Source: Hyphomonadaceae bacterium (GTDB taxonomy: Bacteria; Pseudomonadota; Alphaproteobacteria; Caulobacterales; Aquidulcibacteraceae). From it: a stretch of DNA of 64,000 nucleotides. Of the stretch, positions 23,017 through 35,324 are shown piece by piece. A program made the position numbers and the translations under genes. Location of the stretch: the NCBI GenBank assembly GCA_019753105.1, contig JAIELJ010000005.1, positions 124,001 through 188,000 on the forward strand, in the 5' to 3' direction. The notes beneath the pieces are model-generated. The model saw nothing but the letters and a program-made list of their open reading frames with translations. It did no database searches and was not told where the DNA came from. Each line of letters starts with the position of its first letter. Position 1 is the stretch's first letter.

Positions 23017-25392
23017 CTAGCCTTCGGGCCCGAAATCGAGTGAGCGATCTTGCTCGTCCGGCGGCGCGACTGCGGGGGGGCCGCCGATAACCGCGCCGAC
23101 AGGGGCGCCAACGGCCGTCAGCTCAGGCGAGGCGTTTGGATCGCTCAAGCCGACATCGTAGTCGCTATCGCGCGGCATCTGTAATTGGCGCGCCTGCGTA
23201 TTGCGCAGCACGGTTGGTGCGATGCGCGCCCAGATATCGGCCGGTAGCGAGCCGCCGGTGACACGGGCGGTCGTGGTGAAGTTGTCGTTGCCGACCCAGA
23301 CGCCGCCGACCATGCCAGGCGTGAAGCCGATGAACCAAGCATCGCGATAATCGTTGCCGGTGCCGGTTTTTCCCGCGACTTGGAAATTGTCCATGCGCGC
23401 GCGTGTGCCCGTGCCGCGTTGGACCACAGAACTCATCATCATGTTCATGTAGCGCAGCGGGCGCTCTTCGATGACGCGCGAGCGGTTGGTCGGTCGCCAA
23501 GACCACATCGTCTCGTTTGAGTTCGCGCGGCGAATGCGGGCGACGCCGTGACCTTCAACGCGATAGCCCTCAGACGCCATGGCGCCATAAGCCTGCGTCA
23601 TCTCAAAGAGGGTGATCTCCTGCGCGCCGAGCGAGAGCGAGTGATAGTTCGACAGTGGCGAGGTGACGCCCAAGCGGCGCGCGACATCGATGACATTCTG
23701 ACCGCCGATCTCGTTCGAAACACGGATAGCGACCATGTTGAACGAGTTGGCGAACGCCGAATTGAGCGACACCGGTCCGTGATACTCGCCGGTGTAATTG
23801 CCGGGAGACCAGGGCGGCTGGCCGTCGATATAGATCGTGATCGGCGCGTCCTCGCGCACGGTCCACGGCGTCAGGCCGTTTTCCATCGCCGCGAGATAGA
23901 TGAAGTACTTGAACGACGACCCGGGCTGGCGGCGGGCTTGGGTGACGCGGTTGAACTGGCTCTGATCGTAGTCACGACCGCCGACCATGACGCGGACGCC
24001 GCCCTCATCGTCCATGAAGAGCGCGGCTGCTTGATCGACGCGGCGCTCTTCGCCTTGCTCTGCGAGCAGCGTCTCGACAGCTTCGGTTGCGCTGCGTTGC
24101 GCGGCGATGTCGATGGTGGTTTCGACGATGAAGTCGTCGCGCTGCTGGCCGATCACTTCGTTGAGGAGCGGATCGATCCAGTCGCGGAAGTAAGAGAGCA
24201 CGCCCGCTGGGTTACGGCGGCTGATGATGAGTTCTTCTTGCAGCGCCGCATCGCGTTCAGTGGCGCTGATGTATCCCATAGCGACCATTTCGTTGAGCAC
24301 GACGGTGGCGCGCTCGCGCGCCGCCCCGATGTCCTGGCGCGCTGGATTGAGACGTGAGGGCGCTTTGACGAGGCCTGCGAGCATCGAGGCTTGCAGCAAC
24401 GTGAGTTCGCGCGCAGGGCGATCGAAATAGCGCTCTGACGCCGCTTCGATGCCATAGGCGCCAGCGCCGAAATACACGCGGCTCAGATAGAGAGCCATGA
24501 TCTCTTCTTTGGTGAAGCGGCTCTCCAACCAAAGCGCCAGCACCACTTCCTGGGCTTTCCGCCGCCACGTGCGGTCGTTGGTGAGGAAGAGGTTTTTGGC
24601 GAGCTGTTGCGTGATCGTTGAGCCGCCTTGCACGACGCGGCCGGCGCGTAAGTTCTCCGCGCCCGCGCGCATCAGGCCGCTAATGTCGATGCCAAAGTGG
24701 TCGTAGAAGCGGCGGTCTTCGATGGCGAGGAACGCTTGCTCGACATAAGGCGGCAGTGTCTCGAGATCGACGGGCGGTGCGTTTTGCGCGCCTTCGCGCA
24801 AAATCACATTGCCGTTGCGATCAAGGAAGGTGATCGACTGGCCTTGGCGCGCTTCCCATAGATCGTCGGTCGAGGGCATGCCCCACGTGACGTAGAAGAA
24901 GAAGCCGACAACGAAGAGCACGCCCGCGCCGGCGGCGTAGCCGGTCCAGACGGCTGCTTCTTTCAGATTGCGCGGGCTTCGAACGCCGCGAATGCGATCC
25001 CAGAGCGTGCGGAAAAAGGCGCCGACAGCGCCCCAGAAGGCCACCCACTTGGGCTCGACTATGCGCCAAACATCGCGCGCCGTTTCACTGATGCGTGTCT
25101 TGATCCGTTCCCATTGTGAGGGCGGCGGCTCGACTTCGCTCTCGTCAGGATCGCCCGCAGCGCGAAAGAAGGTGGGCGGCAAGTCACCGCTTTGTTCAGT
25201 CGGTTCGACGGCGCTGACCATCGGCTCTGACGCGTCAGCTGCCTCCGGCTCTGTGCGTTCGAGTTCCGGAGACTCCTCTGGGGTTTCAGACGCAGACGAT
25301 TGCTCGGCGCTGGCTTCAGCCTGCGGCGGCGCGCCCTCAGGAGGGTCGACCGGACCATCGCCCGGCTTGTTTGGATCGTTCTCGTCAGCCAC
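23017..25392 (-). CDS. Class A penicillin-binding protein (PBP1A family)
   Basis: A 791-residue bifunctional peptidoglycan synthase. An acidic, disordered cytoplasmic region (residues 1-130) leads to a transmembrane helix near 160-175. The GT51 glycosyltransferase follows (FLAIEDRRFYDHFGIDI, GGSTITQQLAKNLFL), then the transpeptidase: PGSSFKYF with the active Ser, a second motif in NSAFANSFN, and AGKTGTGNDYRDAW. The GTG at 25392 has GGAGGT upstream. The long acidic N-terminus is a little unusual for PBP1A. It is divergent from the Bax-inhibitor gene. Confidence 0.92.
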   Translation of the reverse strand: MADENDPNKPGDGPVDPPEGAPPQAEASAEQSSASETPEESPELERTEPEAADASEPMVSAVEPTEQSGDLPPTFFRAAGDPDESEVEPPPSQWERIKTRISETARDVWRIVEPKWVAFWGAVGAFFRTLWDRIRGVRSPRNLKEAAVWTGYAAGAGVLFVVGFFFYVTWGMPSTDDLWEARQGQSITFLDRNGNVILREGAQNAPPVDLETLPPYVEQAFLAIEDRRFYDHFGIDISGLMRAGAENLRAGRVVQGGSTITQQLAKNLFLTNDRTWRRKAQEVVLALWLESRFTKEEIMALYLSRVYFGAGAYGIEAASERYFDRPARELTLLQASMLAGLVKAPSRLNPARQDIGAARERATVVLNEMVAMGYISATERDAALQEELIISRRNPAGVLSYFRDWIDPLLNEVIGQQRDDFIVETTIDIAAQRSATEAVETLLAEQGEERRVDQAAALFMDDEGGVRVMVGGRDYDQSQFNRVTQARRQPGSSFKYFIYLAAMENGLTPWTVREDAPITIYIDGQPPWSPGNYTGEYHGPVSLNSAFANSFNMVAIRVSNEIGGQNVIDVARRLGVTSPLSNYHSLSLGAQEITLFEMTQAYGAMASEGYRVEGHGVARIRRANSNETMWSWRPTNRSRVIEERPLRYMNMMMSSVVQRGTGTRARMDNFQVAGKTGTGNDYRDAWFIGFTPGMVGGVWVGNDNFTTTARVTGGSLPADIWARIAPTVLRNTQARQLQMPRDSDYDVGLSDPNASPELTAVGAPVGAVIGGPPAVAPPDEQDRSLDFGPEG

Positions 25393-25647
25393 CCCGGCCT
25401 ACCTCCGAGCCATGACCTAGCGCGATTCGAGCCGCTGCCCGCCCCGCGCCTGTCAGGCGGTAACCACCTGAACAGGTGAACGCGCGGCAGGTGGAACAAG
25501 TTTCTCGGCTTCGTCCTGAGAGATTTTGGGCCGATGCGACGCTTTCGGCAATGGCGATGATCGCCTGGCCGCTTGCCCGGCGTGGAGAGCCCGCCATATA
25601 AAGGAGCAACGTCCGCGGGAATCCCTGCGGCAAGGAGGTTATTTCGG

Positions 25648-26400
25648 ATGAACGACTACCTATCCCAGGCCCGATCTATCCCGACCGGCCGGGCGGACAT
25701 GGCGGTCGACGCCGGCCTGCGGGCCTTCATGCTGGGCGTCTACAACAAAATGGCGCTCGGCCTGCTGGTTTCGGCGGGGCTTGCGTACGCTGCGGCCACA
25801 ATTGAGCCGCTCCGTCAGTTTTTCTTCTTCACGCCAATGCTTTACGTGGTGATGTTCGGCCCGCTGGCGCTGATCTTCATCTCCATGTTCGCGATGCGTA
25901 ATCCGTCGCCGACCGGCGCGAACATTCTCTATTGGTCGATCGTGGCTCTGATCGGCATCGGCTTGGGCGCCACGTTGATGTTTTACGCAGGCCGCCCGGG
26001 CGGTTTGATGGACGTCGTCAAGGCCTTCCTGGTGACGTCGGCCACCTTCGGCGCGCTCAGCCTCTGGGGCTACACGACCAAGAAGGATATGTCCGGCTGG
26101 GGCGTGTTCTTGATGATGGGCGTCATCGGCATGGTGATCGCCTCGCTCGTGAACTTCGGCTTCGCTGCCTTCACGGGCGCCGGCATCGAGAATTTCTCGT
26201 TCATCATCAGCATTATCGGCGTTCTGTTGTTCTCGGCCATTACGGCCTGGGAAACGCAGCAGCTGAAGTACCAGTACTATCAGTTGGGCGGTGATCAGCG
26301 CGCGATGTCGGTCGCGACAACCTATGGCGCGCTCAACCTCTACATCACCTTCATCAACCTGTTCCGGTTCATCCTGACCCTGTTGTCGCCACGCGAATAG
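25648..26400 (+). CDS. Bax inhibitor-1/YccA family membrane protein
   Basis: A 250-residue protein with seven transmembrane segments, from the BI-1/YccA family of membrane stress and ion-leak modulators. YCCA-type features include SLWGYTTKKDMSGWG near the middle and the C-terminal INLFRFIL. An ideal AAGGAGGT seven bases before the ATG at 25648 fixes the start; the frame from 25573 adds unrelated residues. A strong terminator follows. Bacterial function is not settled; interaction with FtsH is known for E. coli YccA. Confidence 0.9.
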   Translation: MNDYLSQARSIPTGRADMAVDAGLRAFMLGVYNKMALGLLVSAGLAYAAATIEPLRQFFFFTPMLYVVMFGPLALIFISMFAMRNPSPTGANILYWSIVALIGIGLGATLMFYAGRPGGLMDVVKAFLVTSATFGALSLWGYTTKKDMSGWGVFLMMGVIGMVIASLVNFGFAAFTGAGIENFSFIISIIGVLLFSAITAWETQQLKYQYYQLGGDQRAMSVATTYGALNLYITFINLFRFILTLLSPRE

Positions 26401-26422
26401 GCGATCGCTAGGTGTAAGAACC

Positions 26423-26456
26423 AACGCCCCGGCCTCAAAGCCGGGGCGTTTTGTTT
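26423..26456. terminator. Terminator between the BI-1 gene and DUF2794
   Basis: AACGCCCCGGC (26423-26433) pairs with GCCGGGGCGTT (26440-26450) around CTCAAA, followed by TTGTTT on the plus strand. It ends the BI-1 transcript and abuts the DUF2794 stop. Confidence 0.88.
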
Positions 26457-26766
26457 AGTCGCCAATCACCCGCATGCGCTTGGGCTCCAGCACGGCCAGC
26501 ACGGGCTCAAGCTCGTGGCCGCGACGTAGGATGCGGCCATCGACGGCGCGCACGGAGAACGCGCCTTGCCGGCGTGCGTCTTCAGGACGTTTTTCGATCT
26601 GAAAAAGCGGCGCTTCGCTCGCACGGCGATAGACGCTGAAAACTGCGCGGTCTGGTAGAGCGTCGAGCGCGTAGTCGCGCCACTCGCCGGCGGCGACCAT
26701 GCGACCGTAGAAACGGAGCAGAAGATCAAACTCGGGACGCGAGAAGAATATCGTCCTTGCGCTCAT
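26455..26766 (-). CDS. DUF2794 family protein
   Basis: A 103-residue cytoplasmic protein. IFFSRPEFDLLLRFYGRMVAAGEWRDYA, written in parts as FSRPEFDLLL and YGRMVAAGEWRDYA, is characteristic of DUF2794, which is found almost only in alphaproteobacteria. The ATG at 26766 has GAGGAG upstream; the frame from 26814 lacks one. Function unknown. Confidence 0.85.
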   Translation of the reverse strand: MSARTIFFSRPEFDLLLRFYGRMVAAGEWRDYALDALPDRAVFSVYRRASEAPLFQIEKRPEDARRQGAFSVRAVDGRILRRGHELEPVLAVLEPKRMRVIGD

Positions 26767-27290
26767 GCCGAACGACTCCTCATGTGAGCATCCTGTGTAG
26801 AACTTTCCTGGCAAAACAACGTCTTCATTAAAGTTTCGATCACGTCCGCATTTAGCCTTGCTTACGCCGCTTTAGAGAGCAAGCTTACTCATGTGGCCGG
26901 CCGGAGAAAGGCTCGTGCTGGGTATCCATCAGCCCCCCCAGCCCCCCCAGTACGCGCTTCGGTCGGTCCACACTTTATTCTCCAAAAGCCCGCGAACCTC
27001 GCGGGCTTTTGTGCATCAAGGGTGCCGCTTTTTCCTTTGAAATGAGCCGTTTTGCGCATCTGCAGTGGGCGAAGCGGTAGAGACGTTTCGGCGTGTAGCG
27101 GGCGCCACGCACGCGCATGTTTGCTATCAGCGGCGCTCGACGGAATCGGCTTTAACCGGGTCGAAACCGGAGACGGAATAACACGCATTGATTCGTCCGC
27201 GACCATGCGCCTCTGTGGATAAAGAGCGGTGGTGTTTTCGCGCGAAGGGCCGTAAGAGCGGCGCTCATTTCTGACGGGGTATCCATCCAC
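26767..27290. other. 524-base gap without a convincing gene
   Basis: This stretch holds the DUF2794 promoter side, a direct repeat of CAGCCCCCCC at 26931-26950, a good terminator at 26984-27010 that no gene upstream accounts for, and a 48-codon frame at 26894 that runs through that terminator. The remaining 280 bases lead into the ABC operon; I see no riboswitch or ORF of quality. A plus-strand small RNA ending at the terminator is possible. Confidence 0.4.
26984..27010. terminator. Orphan intrinsic terminator
   Basis: AAAAGCCCGCG (26984-26994) pairs with CGCGGGCTTTT (27000-27010) across a 5-base loop, ending in four T on either strand. No gene ends immediately before it on either strand. 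Confidence 0.8.
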
Positions 27291-28013
27291 ATGCTGTTGC
27301 AGGTCGATGGCTTGCGTAAGAGTTTCGGCCGCCGCCAGGCAGTCGACGGCATCGGGTTCTCGCTGGACGTCGGTGAAATCGTCGGCTTCTTGGGGCCGAA
27401 CGGCGCGGGCAAAACTACAACCATGCGCATGATCGCGGGCTATCTTGAGCCCGACGAGGGATCCGCGAAGATTTTCAACATCGATGTCGCCCAGGAGCGC
27501 CGCCGCGCGCAGGAGCGCGTGGGCTATTTGCCCGAAGGCGCTCCGCTCTATGGTGAGATGACGCCGTGGACGTTCCTGCGCTTTGTCGCTGAAACGCGCG
27601 GCATGAGCCGCGAAGCCGCGCGCCACGCCGTGCGCCGTTCTGCCCAGGATGCGCGCTTAGGCGAGACCATCGATCAGCCGATCGATACGCTTTCCAAAGG
27701 CTACCGCCGCCGCGTGGGCCTCGCTGCCGCGCTGCTGCATGATCCGATGCTGCTCATTCTGGACGAGCCCACTGACGGCCTCGATCCCAACCAGCGCCAC
27801 GCCGTGCGCGATCTCATCCGCAAGCTCGGCGAGGAACGAGGTCTCATCATCTCAACGCACTCGTTGGAAGAGGTGGATGCGGTCTGCACGCGCGCCATCG
27901 TCATCGATAAGGGCCGCATCGTTGCGGACAAAACGCCGGCCGAACTCCGCGACGAGCACGGCAGCTTAGAGCGCGCCTTCACGACGCTCACCGGCGGGGA
28001 GGAACGGGTGTGA
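27291..28013 (+). CDS. ABC transporter ATP-binding protein (GldA-like)
   Basis: A 240-residue ATPase with Walker A GPNGAGKTTT near residue 37, signature LSKGYRRRVGLAAAL near 135, Walker B LLILDEPTDGLDP near 155 and H-loop STHSLEE. Gene order with a GldF-like permease and a GldG-like protein identifies it as the ATPase of the Gld-type ABC exporter. In Bacteroidetes this serves gliding; many non-gliding proteobacteria carry it with unknown cargo. The GTG of the next gene overlaps the stop. Confidence 0.9.
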   Translation: MLLQVDGLRKSFGRRQAVDGIGFSLDVGEIVGFLGPNGAGKTTTMRMIAGYLEPDEGSAKIFNIDVAQERRRAQERVGYLPEGAPLYGEMTPWTFLRFVAETRGMSREAARHAVRRSAQDARLGETIDQPIDTLSKGYRRRVGLAAALLHDPMLLILDEPTDGLDPNQRHAVRDLIRKLGEERGLIISTHSLEEVDAVCTRAIVIDKGRIVADKTPAELRDEHGSLERAFTTLTGGEERV

Positions 28014-28762
28014 AGAAGCGTCCCGGTCTTGCCAGCATGGCAGCGATTTATCGCCGCGAGATGCTTTCTTACGTCACCACGCCAACGGCTTACGTCTTTG
28101 TCGCGGTGTTTCTGTTCGCGATTGGCCTCTTCACCTTCCAGGTGGGTGGCTTCTTCGAGACGCGCCGCGCTGACTTGACGGCGTTCTTCGCGTTCCATCC
28201 GTGGATCTTCATGGTGTTTCTGCCCGCAGTCTCCATGCGGCTGTGGGCCGAGGAGAGCCGCTCTGGCGCGATCGAGCTTCTGCTGACGCTGCCCGCGCCC
28301 ACTTGGTCGCTCGTGCTGGGCAAGTATCTGGCGGCGTGGACGGTGGCTGCGGTAGCGCTGTTCTTGACCTTCCCGCTCTGGATCACGGTCAACGTGCTAG
28401 GCGATCCAGATAACGCCGCGATCTTCACAGCGTATCTTTCTAGCTTGCTGATGGCCGGCGCCTATTTGGCGATCGGCACGGTGATGTCCGCACTGACGCC
28501 GGCGCAAGTGATCGCGTTCGTGCTCTCTGTGTTGATCTCGTTCCTGCTCACCTCGCTTGGCCTGCCAATGGTACAGGATGCGTTCCGTGACGTAACGGGT
28601 GGCCCGTTTGCGGAAGCGGTGTCGCGCTTCTCGATCCTGCATCATTTCGATGCGGCGCAACGCGGCGTCGTTGAGTTTCGTTCGCTCTTTTATTTCGGTT
28701 CGCTGATTGCGCTGTGTCTCGGGTTCACGGCGCTGGCGGTTGATGCGCGGCGGGGAGGCTAA
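28010..28762 (+). CDS. ABC transporter permease (GldF-like)
   Basis: A 250-residue ABC-2 type permease with six transmembrane helices. The segment YRREMLSYVTTPTAYVF at residues 11-27 is the family's N-terminal signature, and ESRSGAIELLLTLPAP follows near 85. It should form the membrane channel for the GldA-like ATPase. A GTG start is coupled to the upstream stop, and the next ATG is four bases after its own stop. Confidence 0.9.
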   Translation: MKKRPGLASMAAIYRREMLSYVTTPTAYVFVAVFLFAIGLFTFQVGGFFETRRADLTAFFAFHPWIFMVFLPAVSMRLWAEESRSGAIELLLTLPAPTWSLVLGKYLAAWTVAAVALFLTFPLWITVNVLGDPDNAAIFTAYLSSLLMAGAYLAIGTVMSALTPAQVIAFVLSVLISFLLTSLGLPMVQDAFRDVTGGPFAEAVSRFSILHHFDAAQRGVVEFRSLFYFGSLIALCLGFTALAVDARRGG

Positions 28763-28765
28763 CAC

Positions 28766-30712
28766 ATGACCGCACGCCGTTACGCATTGCTCGCAGCGCT
28801 TGCGCTGTTCGTCATGTTCATCGCCGCGAACGTGACCAGCACGACCTGGTTTCGCTCTTGGCGCTTGGACCTGACCGAGAGCCAGCTTTATTCGATCTCG
28901 CGCGGCACCCAGCAGACGCTGGATGAACTAAGCGAGCCGATCACGCTCACGCTCTATTTCTCGCGTGATGCGGCCGCCGCGCGGCCCGACATCGTGGCCT
29001 ATGCCGGGCGCGTGCGTGAAATTCTGCAGACCTATGCCGCGCGCAGCCACGGCCGCGTGCGATTCGTGGAAGTCGATGTCGAGGCTTTCTCCGACGCCGA
29101 AGACGATGCGCTTGAGATGGGCATCGAGCCGGTGCGTCTCTATCAAGGCGCTGACCCGATCTATTTCGGTATTGTCGGCGTCAATGCGATCGACGAACGC
29201 CAGCTCATCCCACTGCTCGATCCGGCGCAGGAGCCGACGCTGGAATACTTGCTGACGCGTCTGATCTGGGGGCTTGAGAACCCGGACCGCACGCGCGTTG
29301 CGCTGATCACGTCGCTCCCGATCGATCCGCCGGCCGATCCGCGCATGATGAGTGCTGGCGCGCAGTCTACGTTTGCGATCGAGATGGGCCGCTTCTTCGA
29401 AGTGACGAAGCTCACGGCGGATTTCACCGAAATTCCGGATGTGGACGTTCTTGCCATTATCCACCCCGGTGCGCTGAGCGAACGCCAACTCTACGCCATC
29501 GACCAGTTCGCGCTGCGGCGCGGGCGTGTGTTCTTGGCGCTCGATCCTGCATCGATGGAGAGCGTGCAGCAGCCGCAAAACTTCGATCCGTTCGGCGGCC
29601 CGCCAAGCATGATCCCGCAAGCATCGACGCTTGAGCCTCTGCTGTCGCGTTGGGGCGTAACGATGCAGCCCACCGTCGTGCTCGACGGCCAGTACGCGTT
29701 GCCTGTGCAGGTGCAAGACCCGATGACGGGCGCGCCCGGACAAGCGCCGCAGCCGCTCTTCTTCACGGTGCCGCGCGAAGGCCTCAACAGCGACGATCTG
29801 ATGACCTCGTGGCTTCGCCGCGGCATCAATTTCGGAACTGCCGGTGGTTTGAGTTGGAGCGAACGCGACGGCATTGAAGTCACGAATCTGGTCGAGACCA
29901 GCGGCCAGACGATGCGCCTGCCGGCGCAGACGGCGCTGATGAATCCGTCGCCTTACGACATCGCCGCTATGTGGCCGCCCGCTGCTGGGCGCATCGAGAC
30001 AATCGCTATCCGCGTCGCCGGCAACATTGAGAGCGCCTACCCGGAAGGCCGCCCGGCCGCCGAAGCAGCGCCTGCGCCGCTTGAGGGCGAAGAAACGCCA
30101 GCGCCGCAAGCCGCGCCAACGGAAGAGCCCGCGCCAGCCGAGCATCTCGCGCGTTCGGAAACGCCTGCGCAAATCGTCGTCGTTGCTGACGCCGATTTCT
30201 TGAATGACGCATTTTATGTGAATCCGGCGGACGGCGCGTCTGGGATGGACAATGCGTCTTTCGTGATTAACGCCATCGAAGTGCTGGCAGGTTCCGATGC
30301 GCTCGTCTCATTGCGTTCGCGTGCGGCGCCGACGCGGCGCATGGAAATGCTCGACGAGATGGAACGGGACGCGGATCGCCAAATCCGCGACCGGCAGGAA
30401 GAACTGCAGATTGAGTTACAACAGGCCGAGCAGCGCCTCGCAGAAGTGCAGGCGCGCAGCGGTGGTGCGTTCTCTGGCAATCTCGGCGCCGAGATGACGC
30501 CGGAAGAAACCGCAGTGGTCGAGGGATTCCGTCAGGAGGTGATCCGGGCGCGTACAGAGTTACGCGGTGTGGAGCGCAGCTTGCGGGCCGACATCAACAA
30601 TCTCGAGGCGCTGCTCGTGTTCATCAACGTCTGGCTAGCGCCGTTGCTGATAGCGGGCGCTGGCATGTTCTTGTTCTGGCGCCGGCAACGCCGCGGGAGG
30701 GGCCGGTCATGA
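28766..30712 (+). CDS. Gld-family auxiliary ABC transporter protein (GldG-like)
   Basis: A 648-residue protein with one N-terminal transmembrane helix, a large periplasmic domain starting LDLTESQLYSISRGTQQTL (the ABC_transp_aux/GldG signature), a proline/alanine/glutamate-rich linker near residues 430-465, a coiled coil near 520-610 (ELQIELQQAEQRLAEVQ), and a C-terminal helix (VWLAPLLIAGAGMFLFW). It is the presumed periplasmic sensor or adaptor of the exporter. GGGGAGG precedes the ATG. The stop overlaps the DUF4340 start (ATGA). Confidence 0.9.
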   Translation: MTARRYALLAALALFVMFIAANVTSTTWFRSWRLDLTESQLYSISRGTQQTLDELSEPITLTLYFSRDAAAARPDIVAYAGRVREILQTYAARSHGRVRFVEVDVEAFSDAEDDALEMGIEPVRLYQGADPIYFGIVGVNAIDERQLIPLLDPAQEPTLEYLLTRLIWGLENPDRTRVALITSLPIDPPADPRMMSAGAQSTFAIEMGRFFEVTKLTADFTEIPDVDVLAIIHPGALSERQLYAIDQFALRRGRVFLALDPASMESVQQPQNFDPFGGPPSMIPQASTLEPLLSRWGVTMQPTVVLDGQYALPVQVQDPMTGAPGQAPQPLFFTVPREGLNSDDLMTSWLRRGINFGTAGGLSWSERDGIEVTNLVETSGQTMRLPAQTALMNPSPYDIAAMWPPAAGRIETIAIRVAGNIESAYPEGRPAAEAAPAPLEGEETPAPQAAPTEEPAPAEHLARSETPAQIVVVADADFLNDAFYVNPADGASGMDNASFVINAIEVLAGSDALVSLRSRAAPTRRMEMLDEMERDADRQIRDRQEELQIELQQAEQRLAEVQARSGGAFSGNLGAEMTPEETAVVEGFRQEVIRARTELRGVERSLRADINNLEALLVFINVWLAPLLIAGAGMFLFWRRQRRGRGRS

Positions 30713-31734
30713 TCTCCACTCTGGCTGAACGGCGCCGCAACCGGCTGCTGACCCTGTTCATCATCGCCGGCGCGCTGATTGCGATCGCAGCGGTGACGAC
30801 GGCGATCACGATGCGCGGCGCGAGTTCAAACGCAGTCTCAGGCCCCGTTGTGCCGGGGCTTTCCGAGACGATCAGCGGCGGCACCCGCATCATCATCACC
30901 AGTGCTGACGAGAGCTACCGCATCGAGCGCGCCGAACGTGGCGAACAAACGCTCTGGGTGATGCGCGATCGCGGTGACTTCCCGGTGCAAGCGGCGCGCT
31001 TGGCGCAGCTTACGGAGGGGCTGCAGAACCTCCGCTTCACCCGCCGCATGACGAGCGATCCGAATAAGCATGCGCGCCTCGGTGTCGAGGATCCGCGCCA
31101 AGGCGGCCGTGGGATCCTGGTGCAGGTCGAGGATGGCCGCGGCGCTTTGCTGGTGAACCTGATCCTAGGCGTCGAGCCTGCCGGCCTTTATGTGCGCCGG
31201 CCGGACAATGATCAGACCTGGGCTGCGGAGGGTGAGTTGCCGCCGTTGCGCGATATTGCGTCGTGGCTTGACCTACGCCCAATCGATACGGGGGCCGACC
31301 AACTGTCGCGCGTCGAGATCGTGCCGCCGGAAGGCCGCGCTTACATTCTTGCGCGCGATAGCGCCGACGCGCCGTGGCGTATCGTGTCGCCTGCGCTGGC
31401 GACCCTCGCGCAGACCAGCGTCAACAGCACTGCGGAGGCGATAACGGCGCTCACGCCAGTCGATGTGCAGCCCGCGCCGGCCATTCAAGGCGCCCCGCGC
31501 GCCCGCGTTCGTGCGCTCACCTTTGATGGCGTCACCATCGACGCGGAGCTGATCGAGGCTGACGGTGGTGTTTGGCTGAAGCTCGTGGCGCGCGCTGGCG
31601 CGCCGGAGCAAGAGCAGGCCGCGCTTGCGATCAACAATCGCGTCGCGGCTTGGGCCTACCGCTTGAGTGAGCAGGATGTAGCAGTGTTCGCGGCGCCGCT
31701 ATCGAGCCTCGTGCCTAGCGCCGGCGGCGAATAA
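30709..31734 (+). CDS. DUF4340 domain protein of the Gld-type operon
   Basis: A 341-residue protein anchored by one N-terminal helix (residues 13-33) with a periplasmic domain. DUF4340 proteins usually follow GldG-like genes, and segments such as YRIERAERGEQTLWVMRDRG and RLGVEDP match the family pattern. Possibly an exporter accessory subunit. It is the last gene of the operon and converges on the DUF1223 gene with no gap. Confidence 0.85.
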   Translation: MISTLAERRRNRLLTLFIIAGALIAIAAVTTAITMRGASSNAVSGPVVPGLSETISGGTRIIITSADESYRIERAERGEQTLWVMRDRGDFPVQAARLAQLTEGLQNLRFTRRMTSDPNKHARLGVEDPRQGGRGILVQVEDGRGALLVNLILGVEPAGLYVRRPDNDQTWAAEGELPPLRDIASWLDLRPIDTGADQLSRVEIVPPEGRAYILARDSADAPWRIVSPALATLAQTSVNSTAEAITALTPVDVQPAPAIQGAPRARVRALTFDGVTIDAELIEADGGVWLKLVARAGAPEQEQAALAINNRVAAWAYRLSEQDVAVFAAPLSSLVPSAGGE

Positions 31735-32469
31735 TCAGCGTTCCGGCAGATAAGCTGCCGCGAGCACGCGTCCGCCATAGGGTTCTTGCACGATCACGGC
31801 GCACGAAGGCGAACAGCGGGTTCGATCGAACCATACTGGCCCGCCGTTCCAGGCGCCGAGATTGTCGATTGAGGTCACCACATTGTAGTGGAAGACGCGT
31901 CGGTAGCGGTTGATGCCGCGCGACACGTACACGTCGATCGGCCCCTCGTCGTACGACATCACCCACACATCGGCCGGCGTCGTGCGCGGGCGTCCCGCGC
32001 CGACAGTGACGCGCACGCTGTTGGTGCGGAAGCGTGTAATGGTGATCTCGGGCGCCAAAGTCGCGCGCTGGGCTTTCGCCTGATCAAACGCCGCGCGCGC
32101 TTCATCCCAGGACGACGCGCTCATCTGTGATGCGCCGTTGAACACAAGTTGCGGCGTGAACCGCCCGCGCACGCGCAACGTGCGCGAAAAAGCGCGTTGG
32201 CGATCGGCGTAGGCCGGATGCGCCAGCGTATCTTCCCAGCCGAGATAATCCCAGATGCCGACCGGGAAAGTCAGCGCGAGCACGTTCTCCTCGCGCGCCA
32301 GCATGCCGAGCAGGCGATTGGCGCGTGGGCACTGGTCACAGCCCTGAGCGGTGTAGAGCTCGACAACCACTTCCGCCTGACGGGACGTCTGCGCGTTCGC
32401 CACAGGAGCGAACAGCGCCAGTCCAAGCAGGGCGGCGGCGATAGTTCGACCGATCATGCGACCAAGCAT
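31735..32469 (-). CDS. DUF1223 secreted thioredoxin-like protein
   Basis: A 244-residue protein with a signal peptide (AALLGLALFAPVANAQ) and a thioredoxin-like fold. VVELYTAQGCDQCPRAN holds a CxxC near residue 43-46. DUF1223 genes commonly lie next to acnA in alphaproteobacteria, as here (54 bases downstream on the same strand), although the reason is unknown. A later Cys pair (TRCSPSCAV) could form a disulfide. Confidence 0.85.
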   Translation of the reverse strand: MLGRMIGRTIAAALLGLALFAPVANAQTSRQAEVVVELYTAQGCDQCPRANRLLGMLAREENVLALTFPVGIWDYLGWEDTLAHPAYADRQRAFSRTLRVRGRFTPQLVFNGASQMSASSWDEARAAFDQAKAQRATLAPEITITRFRTNSVRVTVGAGRPRTTPADVWVMSYDEGPIDVYVSRGINRYRRVFHYNVVTSIDNLGAWNGGPVWFDRTRCSPSCAVIVQEPYGGRVLAAAYLPER

Positions 32470-32523
32470 GACCGGACCGTCACGCGGGTTCTAATCAAAC
32501 CAGCGTGACGGGCTGAGTTTCGC

Positions 32524-35220
<2,697 letters not shown>

Positions 35221-35324
35221 GGGTCTGCATCCAGGCTTTAGAGCTTCAGAGATGCAAGCGCGTTGGGGAGCGCCCCAAATCCGGAATCAAACCGGGCGCG
35301 CGGCAAGGCTTGTGTAACGCCGTT

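Noticed and set aside
26894-27040. 48-codon frame MWPAGERLVLGIHQ... in the gap before the ABC operon
   Set aside because: It reads through a strong terminator and has no good ribosome site or similarity I recognise.
28928-30172. 414-codon minus-strand frame over the GldG-like gene
   Set aside because: Arg-rich shadow of a well-supported operon gene.
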